Source: Opitutia bacterium
GTDB lineage: Bacteria > Verrucomicrobiota > Verrucomicrobiia > Opitutales > UBA953
Assembly (NCBI GenBank): GCA_947456525.1
Contig: CANGRI010000006.1
Coordinates: 1 to 36,292 of the forward strand
Direction of reading: 5' to 3'
DNA: 36,292 bases
Below, piece by piece: positions 1-5,366 of this stretch. Below the pieces are notes generated by a model that was not told the origin of the DNA, ran no database searches, and saw only the letters and a list, made by a program, of their open reading frames with translations. Every line of letters starts with the position of its first letter. The stretch's first letter is position 1. Made by a program: the position numbers and the translations under genes.

Positions 1-85
1 AGGGGGTGACCAAGGCCGTATGGGCTCCCACGAAAGCGCGGGGGCCGAAGGGACGGCGAGAGGAGGTGGAACCGGTCGAAGACAT
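1..85 (-). CDS. dapA: Partial gene: N-terminus of a probable 4-hydroxy-tetrahydrodipicolinate synthase (DapA family)
   Basis: Reading leftwards from an ATG at 85-83, 28 codons stay open to the edge of the window. They encode a Ser/Arg-rich start followed by FVGAHTALVTP, with a T as the first base of the next codon. That motif closely matches the beginning of the first beta strand of DapA/N-acetylneuraminate lyase aldolases, which commonly read G-x-x-T-A-L-V-T-P-F. DapA condenses pyruvate with aspartate semialdehyde in lysine and diaminopimelate synthesis, in the cytoplasm. The motif is seen directly; the assignment to DapA rather than another member of the superfamily is inference, because the catalytic Lys and the Y-T-T residues lie outside the window. 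The 83-base gap from 86 to 168 separates it from the next minus-strand gene and contains a terminator for that gene. Confidence 0.6.
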   Translation of the reverse strand, partial: MSSTGSTSSRRPFGPRAFVGAHTALVTP

Positions 86-136
86 TGGGCTGGATTGGAC
101 CCCCTAACCAACCGCCCCCTGCCGAAAGAGACAAAC

Positions 137-157
137 CCAAAAACCCCGCCCAGCGGG
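137..157 (-). terminator. Intrinsic terminator of the NHL-repeat gene
   Basis: On the minus strand, just past the TAA at 171-169, a CCCGC/GCGGG stem (157-153 and 149-145) with a 3-base loop is followed by a run of five T (143-139). A competing stem can form with the GCGGG copy further upstream. The stem is short but GC-only, and its position right after the stop codon fits a rho-independent terminator. Confidence 0.5.
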
Positions 158-168
158 CCGAACCCCGC

Positions 169-1221
169 TTAAGGGGCCGGACCGATGAGGATTCGGTTGT
201 TTTCCGTGTCGGTGACGTAAAGGCGACCGTCGGGTCCGATGCGGGCGCCGTGCGGGCGATTGAGCTGCGTGCCGGCCCAGTCCGCGCCGACCGCAGAGCC
301 TTTCTTGCCGTTGCCGACGATGGTGCGGATGGTCTGCTTGATCGGGTCGAAGAGGCGGAGGCAATGGTTCTCCGTGTCGAGGATCAGCACGTCGCCTTTG
401 GCGTCCATCGTGACGTACTTCGGTCCGTTCATGTGGGCGTCGGCGGCGGGCCCGTCCGTCGCGGGACCCGGCTTGCCGGCCTTGTTCACCACGATGTTGA
501 CCTTGCCGTCCTTGATCGCGGCGAGCGCGTGGCCGCCGCGGAGCAGCGCGTAGACCGTGCCGTCCTTGGCCGTGCAAGCCGCGCGGACGTCGCCCAGCGG
601 GGTTTCGAGCGCCGGAGCTCCGTCCTTGGGCAGGCCCTTCTTGCCGTTGCCGCCGATGGTCGTGATGGTCTTCGTTGCGAGGTCGATGCGACGGACGCGG
701 TTGTTGCCGATGTCGGCGATGACCATGAACTTGCCGGTGGGGTCGATGACGCCGCACATCGGGATGTTGAACTGCGCCTGGTCGGCGGGGCCGCCGTCGC
801 CCGCGAAGCCTGATTTGCCCGTGCCGGCGAAGACCGTCGTGGCATGCGTCTTCGGGTCGAGGCGGATGATGCGATGCTGGAAGCTGTCGGAGGCGTAGAT
901 CGAACCGTCGGGCGCGATCGAGATGTCGTGCATGCCGTTGTAGACGGCCGGCGACAGGTCCAGGAGCTTGGCGGGAGCGGGCAGCTTCGGGGCCTTGCCC
1001 GTGCTGTTCCACTTCACGCCGGAGACGTACTCGATCTTGCCGTCATGGAGATGGAAGATGCGGTTGGCGGGCTGGAACTCGACGCCGTACGCGTCGCCCT
1101 TGGCGTCGAAGGCGATGCTGAAGGGTTCATGCAGGTCCTCGGCGCCGGGGAGCTTGACGACTTCGATGGCGGCGTACGCCGAAGCGGCGCAGGCGAGCAG
1201 GGGGAGCAGGCGGGTAAGCAT
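169..1221 (-). CDS. Secreted NHL-repeat (six-bladed beta-propeller) protein
   Basis: The product is 350 residues, starting with a signal peptide (MLTRLLPLLACAASAYA, cleavage near residue 18). The rest is a series of NHL-type repeats with the usual beats: an I-A-x-D-G-x-I-Y-A-S-D-S strand, GFAGDGGPA loops, IADIGNNRVRRID, and a final RLYVTDTENNRI. GDGGPA-type loops are characteristic of bacterial exported NHL proteins, which act as binding or scaffold propellers rather than enzymes with a known common reaction. No catalytic residues or second domain are visible, so the ligand is unknown. The ATG at 1221 directly precedes the signal peptide. It is divergent from the hydrolase gene at 1315 and ends at a terminator. 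A second NHL-type protein lies at 2720-3724, but the two are not in one operon. Confidence 0.85.
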   Translation of the reverse strand: MLTRLLPLLACAASAYAAIEVVKLPGAEDLHEPFSIAFDAKGDAYGVEFQPANRIFHLHDGKIEYVSGVKWNSTGKAPKLPAPAKLLDLSPAVYNGMHDISIAPDGSIYASDSFQHRIIRLDPKTHATTVFAGTGKSGFAGDGGPADQAQFNIPMCGVIDPTGKFMVIADIGNNRVRRIDLATKTITTIGGNGKKGLPKDGAPALETPLGDVRAACTAKDGTVYALLRGGHALAAIKDGKVNIVVNKAGKPGPATDGPAADAHMNGPKYVTMDAKGDVLILDTENHCLRLFDPIKQTIRTIVGNGKKGSAVGADWAGTQLNRPHGARIGPDGRLYVTDTENNRILIGPAP

Positions 1222-1314
1222 GAGATGTTCATAGGTGGCCGCCCACGTTGTTCAAGACCTCTGCGGGAAAATGGTTCGACCTCGGGCCCGGCGCCTCCAC
1301 CTTGGCCATCTCCT

Positions 1315-2088
1315 GTGCCTGCACCGCTTCCATTGATCGTCCGCGAACTCGGCGGCGCCGGCGCACCCCTCGTGGTGCTGCACGGCCTGCTCGGTTCTTC
1401 GCGCAACTGGCAGTCCGCCGGCGTGGCCCTCGCCGAGCGCGGCCATCGCGTGCTGGCGCCCGACCTGCGTAATCATGGTTCTTCTCCGTGGGGCGAAGAC
1501 TGTTCCTATGCGGCCCTGGCCCGCGACGTCGTCGCGATGCTCGATCGCTTGGTTCTCGGTCCCGTGCACCTCGTCGGCCACAGCATGGGCGGCAAGGCCG
1601 CGATGCGCCTCGTCATGGACCGGCCCGACCTCGTCGCCCGCCTCACCGTCGTCGACATCGCTCCCCGCGTCTATTCCGACCGCGTGCGCGTCGAGTTCGC
1701 CGCGATGAACGCCCTCGATCTTTCAGCGATCAAGTCGCGCAAGGACGCCGAAGAGAAACTGACCGCGCAGGTGCCCGAGTGGGGCATGCGCCAGTTCATC
1801 CTGACCAACCTCGGCCAGTCCGCCGAAGGCCGCTGGCGCTGGACCGTGAACCGCGAGGCCCTGACGCGTTCGCTGCCGGAGATCCTCGGCAACCCGTTGG
1901 GCGTCGGCGAAACCTGGGACGGACCGACGCGTTTCCTGCGCGGCGGGAAATCGAATTACATCCGCGACGAGGACTTCGCGACGATCCGCACCCACTTCCC
2001 GCAGGCTGAAGTGATCACGCTTCCCGACAGCGGCCATAACCCTCATTTCGAGGCGCGGGCCGGGTTCGTCGAGGCGACGCTGGCCTAG
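1315..2088 (+). CDS. Alpha/beta-fold hydrolase, YbfF/ABHD11-type esterase
   Basis: The product is about 257 residues and cytoplasmic, without a signal peptide. With the GTG at 1315 as start, the oxyanion segment LHGLLGSSRNW lies at 23-32, the YbfF-like motif APDLRNHGSSP at 48-58, the nucleophile elbow GHSMGG has Ser90, and the catalytic His is in DSGHNPHFE (His241). FLRGGKSNYI near 207-216 is also typical of the YbfF/ABHD11 group, which cleaves short acyl esters and thioesters. The physiological substrate is unknown. The start is uncertain: no Shine-Dalgarno precedes GTG 1315 or the next candidate, TTG 1333, while upstream in-frame codons would run into the divergent gene. Its stop codon overlaps that of the convergent gene at 2085-2087. 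Confidence 0.85.
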   Translation: MPAPLPLIVRELGGAGAPLVVLHGLLGSSRNWQSAGVALAERGHRVLAPDLRNHGSSPWGEDCSYAALARDVVAMLDRLVLGPVHLVGHSMGGKAAMRLVMDRPDLVARLTVVDIAPRVYSDRVRVEFAAMNALDLSAIKSRKDAEEKLTAQVPEWGMRQFILTNLGQSAEGRWRWTVNREALTRSLPEILGNPLGVGETWDGPTRFLRGGKSNYIRDEDFATIRTHFPQAEVITLPDSGHNPHFEARAGFVEATLA

Positions 2089-2723
2089 GCCTGCGTCCGG
2101 CGGCGCTTCCTGATGTAAAGCCCGATGCCGATGACCAGGATGAGCAGGCAGATCGACGAGCCTACTTTCGAGACCATCAACCTACGCCGCAAAGATTCAG
2201 GCAGCGGCGGGGCCGCGGTGATCAGCGGGGATTCGTCTTCGGCCACCATCATGATCCAGCGCGGCTTGGCCTGAGGCTTCGTCTCGTCGTTCAGCCAGAG
2301 CACGACCGTGTGCGGGCTCAGTTCAGGCAGGCGCAGGACGAATTTCGGAGACTCCGGCGTCCAGGTCCATTCGACGACCTCGAGCTTATAGGATTTCGCG
2401 AGTTCTTCGGCCGTGTGGCCGGTAGGCGCGGCCGGATCGAGCTTGGTCTCCGAGAAGAAGGCCGGTTCGCCGGCGACCTTCGCGAACCCCGTGGTCTCCT
2501 TGCCCGAGGAAAGCAGGAAGAGCCCTTCGTCGGCTTTGGCCAGCTGGGCGCGGTCCTGGATGTTGAAATTGGCTTCCGTGTCGACGGTGACGCGCAGGAC
2601 GCAGACGCCGTCGGTGCGGAGCGTGAGCTTCGCGAGGAGGAATTCGCCGTTATGGGCGCAGACGAACAAGGGGAGCACGAGGGCTCCCCAAGTCACGATC
2701 AGATGGCGCAGCGAGCGGATCAC
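2085..2723 (-). CDS. Exported, C-terminally membrane-anchored protein of unknown function
   Basis: I do not recognise the family. With a GTG start at 2723 the product is 212 residues: a signal peptide (LRHLIVTWGALVLPLFVCAH), an extracytoplasmic beta-rich region of about 160 residues with a proline-rich stretch near its end, then one transmembrane segment (about residues 186-205) and a basic RKRRRTQA tail. That gives an N-out, C-in anchored protein. The GTG overlaps the TGA of the upstream NHL gene in the sequence GTGA, the usual sign of translational coupling, so I prefer it to the more distant ATG at 2762, which lies inside the neighbour. The shared operon suggests the two proteins act together at the cell surface. 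The gene ends convergently with the hydrolase gene, sharing bases of both stop codons. Confidence 0.8.
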   Translation of the reverse strand: MIRSLRHLIVTWGALVLPLFVCAHNGEFLLAKLTLRTDGVCVLRVTVDTEANFNIQDRAQLAKADEGLFLLSSGKETTGFAKVAGEPAFFSETKLDPAAPTGHTAEELAKSYKLEVVEWTWTPESPKFVLRLPELSPHTVVLWLNDETKPQAKPRWIMMVAEDESPLITAAPPLPESLRRRLMVSKVGSSICLLILVIGIGLYIRKRRRTQA

Positions 2724-3724
2724 TTGCGGTCCCAGCGGAGCACGCGGCCGAAGGTGTTCCACTCGGTCTCGAGGATGTTGCCCTGGGCGTCGAAGGTGAT
2801 GCCGTGGGGCGAGGTCACGACGCCTTCGCGCCAGGCGGCGGGCTTCACGCCCGGGGTGTTGGTCTCCTTCTTCGTGCCGTTGGCGCCGGTGTTCTCGTTG
2901 GAGCCTAGTTCGGCGAGCATCTTGCCTTCCTTATTCCAGACCGAGACGCGGCCGGCGATTTCGGCGACGCACATCAGGTCGCCGTGGAAGGAGGCGGAGG
3001 AGGGGTTGCGGAGGCCCGTATTGGCGATCATCTGCGGGTTGCCGCCGTCGAGGTCCAGGTGGAACATGCGGTTGTTGCCGCGGTCGAGGCAGAGCAGGCG
3101 CACCGGCGAGAAGCGCGTGTCGACGAAGATCTTATGGGTGTTGGCGAAGGGCTTGCCGTCCACCATCTGCGTGGGGCCGCCGAAGACCTTCTTGAAGGCG
3201 CCGGCCTTGTCGAAGACGAAGATCCAGCTCTTGCCGTAGCCGTCGACGACGTAGATGTCGCCGTTGGGGGCGACGTCGCAGTTGGTGAGCTTGAGGGCGT
3301 TCACGTCGTTGCCCTTCTTGTCCTTAGCCTTGCCCTTGTCGGCCGGGAAGGCGTCAGGCTTGATCTCCATGACGATGGTGCCGTCGAGCTTGGCCTTGAT
3401 GAAGCGCTGCTCGCCGAGCACGGCGGCGAAGATGAATTCGCCTTCGTCGGTCTTGCGGATCACGAAGCCGTGGAGGGAGGCCGGCAGGGGCAGGGCCTTG
3501 ATGAACTTGCCGTCCTTGCCGTAGACCTGGAGGCCGGCGTCCTTGTCCTGGACGCTGACGTAGATGAGTCCGGCGGAGTCGACGGCGATCTCGCCGTGGC
3601 CGTTGCCGATCTGGGCCCGGCCGGGAGGAGTGCCCAGGAAGTTAGGGACGAAGTCATATTTCACTTCGGCGGCTTGGGCGAGGGAACACACGGCGAGGAG
3701 GGCGAGGGCGCGGAGGGTGGGCAT
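2720..3724 (-). CDS. Secreted NHL/beta-propeller protein
   Basis: The product is 334 residues with a signal peptide (MPTLRALALLAVCSLAQAAEV, cleavage near residue 19). Repeats typical of NHL or SMP-30-like propellers follow: GEIAVDSAGLIYVSVQDKDAG, CDVAPNGDIYVVDGYGKSWIF, LLCLDRGNNRMFHLDLDGG, SPHGITFDAQGNILETEWN. The last one resembles peptidyl-alpha-hydroxyglycine lyase-like propellers, in which His, Asp and Asn residues bind metal, but I cannot confirm a complete metal site. A longer reading from 3799 would add 25 proline-rich residues translated from the C-rich repeat tract and would bury the signal peptide, so the ATG at 3724 is the better start. It is coupled to the downstream anchored protein by a GTGA overlap and diverges from the DUF1080 gene. 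Confidence 0.85.
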   Translation of the reverse strand: MPTLRALALLAVCSLAQAAEVKYDFVPNFLGTPPGRAQIGNGHGEIAVDSAGLIYVSVQDKDAGLQVYGKDGKFIKALPLPASLHGFVIRKTDEGEFIFAAVLGEQRFIKAKLDGTIVMEIKPDAFPADKGKAKDKKGNDVNALKLTNCDVAPNGDIYVVDGYGKSWIFVFDKAGAFKKVFGGPTQMVDGKPFANTHKIFVDTRFSPVRLLCLDRGNNRMFHLDLDGGNPQMIANTGLRNPSSASFHGDLMCVAEIAGRVSVWNKEGKMLAELGSNENTGANGTKKETNTPGVKPAAWREGVVTSPHGITFDAQGNILETEWNTFGRVLRWDRK

Positions 3725-3737
3725 GGGGGTTGGTAGA

Positions 3738-3760
3738 GGGGGCGGGGTAGGGGTAGGGGG
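3738..3760 (+). repeat. G-rich TAGGGG tract (potential G-quadruplex) upstream of the NHL gene
   Basis: On the plus strand four G-runs occur close together: GGGGG, C, GGGG, TA, GGGG, TA, GGGGG. This satisfies the common G-quadruplex pattern (four runs of at least three G, loops of 1-2 bases). The tract ends 14 bases before the ATG at 3724 and lies on the template strand of that gene, so the mRNA leader is C-rich. An inverted C-rich counterpart lies at 3836-3863 in the same divergent intergenic region. Confidence 0.7.
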
Positions 3761-3788
3761 AGTGCCAACCGGAGGCAAATGGATTTCG

Positions 3789-3814
3789 GAAACCGGCATC
3801 CGGATTTCGGTTTC
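3789..3814. repeat. Imperfect 26-bp palindrome at the centre of the divergent promoter region
   Basis: GAAACCG at 3789-3795 pairs with CGGTTTC at 3808-3814 around a perfect ATCCGGAT core at 3798-3805; only two symmetric positions (3796/3807 and 3797/3806) fail to pair. It sits midway between the divergent starts at 3724 and 3875 and could be an operator or a cruciform site. AAACCGG and TTTCCGG words also occur in the repeat region at 17961-18097. Confidence 0.55.
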
Positions 3815-3835
3815 GCTCTTTGATTGTATCTCCTG

Positions 3836-3863
3836 CCCCGACCCCTATCCCTAGCCCTACCCC
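3836..3863 (-). repeat. C-rich CCCTA tract (G-rich on the minus strand) upstream of the DUF1080 gene
   Basis: The plus strand holds CCCC, GA, CCCC, TAT, CCC, TAG, CCC, TA, CCCC. The minus strand, which is the template for the gene starting at 3875, therefore has five G-runs separated by 2-3 bases. The tract is in inverted orientation to 3738-3760 and ends 11 bases before the ATG, occupying the position where a Shine-Dalgarno would normally lie. Confidence 0.65.
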
Positions 3864-3874
3864 TGATACACCCC

Positions 3875-4480
3875 ATGAAATCCCTCCGTCTCCTCGCGGC
3901 CTTCGCCGCCCTCATCGTCTCGGCCTCCGCCGCGGACATCAAAATGGAATCCGCCTTCAACGGCAAGGACCTCGCCGGCTGGCAGAACGCCAAGGACAAC
4001 GAGTTCTGGAAGGCCGTCGACGGCGTGCTCGTCGGCGAGAACAACGCCGCCAAGAAGGGCAACATGCTCTACACCGAGAAGTCCTACCAGGACGCCGTCA
4101 TCGAGTGCGAAGTCCGCTTCAGCGGCGACATCGACAGCGGCATCATGATGCGCAAGGACGAGAAAGGTAAGAAGGACATCCAGATGCAGATCGGCGTCTC
4201 CCGCAGCCTGAAGAAGGACATGACCTGCGCTTTCTACGTCGGCAAGTACCCCGAGGCCGGCTGGGCCCCGAAGGTCGCCACCCTCTGGAAGAACAACGAC
4301 TGGAACAAGATCCGCTTCCAGGCCAAGGGCGACACCTACACCGTCTGGCTGAACGGCGAGCAGGTCTCGAACTACGTCGACGCCAACTACCCGAAGGCCG
4401 CTCCGATCGGCCTGCAGATCCACCCGGGCGTCGTGATGAAGGTCGAGTACCGAAACATCTCGATCGGCGAGATCAAGTAA
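3875..4480 (+). CDS. Secreted DUF1080 family protein (3-keto-disaccharide hydrolase-like)
   Basis: The product is 201 residues with a signal peptide (MKSLRLLAAFAALIVSASAADI, cleavage near 20). The mature part begins with the family signature FNGKDLAGWQ and continues as a concanavalin-like beta sandwich (FWKAVDGVLVGEN, DAVIECEVRFSGDIDSGIMMR, GDTYTVWLNGEQVSNY, IGLQIHPGVVMKVEYRNISI). PF06439 proteins are abundant secreted proteins in Planctomycetes and Verrucomicrobia. Some members hydrolyse 3-keto-glycosides, and many are single-domain proteins like this one. The enzymatic role here is inferred from family only. The ATG at 3875 sits at the signal peptide; in-frame sequence further upstream is translated repeat tract. 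The gene is monocistronic, with a strong terminator 23 bases downstream. Confidence 0.88.
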   Translation: MKSLRLLAAFAALIVSASAADIKMESAFNGKDLAGWQNAKDNEFWKAVDGVLVGENNAAKKGNMLYTEKSYQDAVIECEVRFSGDIDSGIMMRKDEKGKKDIQMQIGVSRSLKKDMTCAFYVGKYPEAGWAPKVATLWKNNDWNKIRFQAKGDTYTVWLNGEQVSNYVDANYPKAAPIGLQIHPGVVMKVEYRNISIGEIK

Positions 4481-4503
4481 GCCCGCTTCCGGCTGACTTA
4501 AAA

Positions 4504-4529
4504 GGCGCGGCTTCGGCCGCGCCTTTTTT
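4504..4529 (+). terminator. Strong intrinsic terminator after the DUF1080 gene, probably bidirectional
   Basis: A perfect 8-bp stem, GGCGCGGC (4504-4511) with GCCGCGCC (4516-4523), closed by a TTCG tetraloop, is followed by six T (4524-4529). On the other strand the same hairpin is followed by four T, so it can also serve the lipoprotein gene that ends at 4538. Confidence 0.93.
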
Positions 4530-4537
4530 GCGCCCGG

Positions 4538-5353
4538 TCACTTCTTCTCGGGCTCGGGCGATTGTCCGTCCTTGGCCTCGGCCAGCTTGGACAGATGTTT
4601 CTCTCGCCAAGCTTGGTGCGTCTTGTCGTCCAGGAGCCAGTCGCTCAGGTGCAGGGCCGTCGGCGTCTTGGCCGCGGCCGGCGCACTTGCTTCGGGAATG
4701 GCCGGCAGGCTGGCGGTCGTCGTCGCAACGGCGGCCATCGCCTGGCCGTCGCCATCGATTCCTTTCAGGGGGTTCGCGGCTGTCCCGGGGGCGAAGGGCT
4801 GCGCGGATTTGAGGGCCAGCGCGAGGCGCCGGCGGGCGGCTTCCGTCCGCGTATGCAGGCGGATGGCTTCCTTGGTTTCTTCCGGCGAGAGCAGGTCGCC
4901 CAGCTTCGCATCTTCCGAGACGCCGAAGCGTCGACGCAGTTCCTGGTCGTAGGCTTTTTCTTCCGCGGCGGCCTTGGCGAGGGCGGCCTCGGGCGACAGG
5001 ATTTCTTCCCGAGGTTTCTTGGCGGCGGCGACGACGGCGGCAGGGCGGGCTTCGGTCTCGGCGGCGCCCGCGCGATTCGCCATCGTCTTAGAGGGCGTGC
5101 CCGCGACTTTCTTGTTCGGCGGGCAACGGTCGTCGGTCTTCGGCGCGGCCTTGGCCAGGGTGGTCGAGGCGGTTTCCTTGTCCGCGGATTTTTCCTTCTT
5201 CGAGGGGACGGAGTCTCCTTTGCCGGCGCCGCCGCTCTTGCCTGTCGAAGGCGTCAGGTCGGCCTGGCCTGCGCCGGCTGGATCCGTCGAGGCGCACCCG
5301 CCGAGCAGCGCGGCGGTCAGCAGGTAGGCTAGGCGGAAGCCGGGATGGTTCAT
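4538..5353 (-). CDS. Ala/Lys-rich lipoprotein of unknown function
   Basis: The product is 271 residues. The N-terminus is a lipoprotein signal: FRLAYLLTAALLGGCAS, with the lipidated Cys at position 20 (lipobox LGGC). The next 80 residues are low-complexity (Gly, Ser, Lys, Ala, Thr), probably a flexible linker. From about 110 to 185 the sequence is predicted helical and charged (SPEAALAKAAAEEKAYDQELRRRFGV, SPEETKEAIRLHTRTEAARRRLALAL), and a short C-terminal helix (LHLSDWLLDDKTHQAWREKHLSKL) ends the protein. I do not recognise a family. It lies 13 bases downstream of the 832-residue membrane/coiled-coil gene on the same strand, so the two are almost certainly co-transcribed and may form one envelope complex. 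A bidirectional terminator follows. Confidence 0.8.
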   Translation of the reverse strand: MNHPGFRLAYLLTAALLGGCASTDPAGAGQADLTPSTGKSGGAGKGDSVPSKKEKSADKETASTTLAKAAPKTDDRCPPNKKVAGTPSKTMANRAGAAETEARPAAVVAAAKKPREEILSPEAALAKAAAEEKAYDQELRRRFGVSEDAKLGDLLSPEETKEAIRLHTRTEAARRRLALALKSAQPFAPGTAANPLKGIDGDGQAMAAVATTTASLPAIPEASAPAAAKTPTALHLSDWLLDDKTHQAWREKHLSKLAEAKDGQSPEPEKK

Positions 5354-5366
5354 CGCCGAGGGCGGC

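Noticed and set aside
844-1314. Possible 157-residue N-terminal extension of the alpha/beta hydrolase
   Set aside because: The extension is antisense to the NHL gene, lacks any domain, and the hydrolase family begins close to the oxyanion motif.
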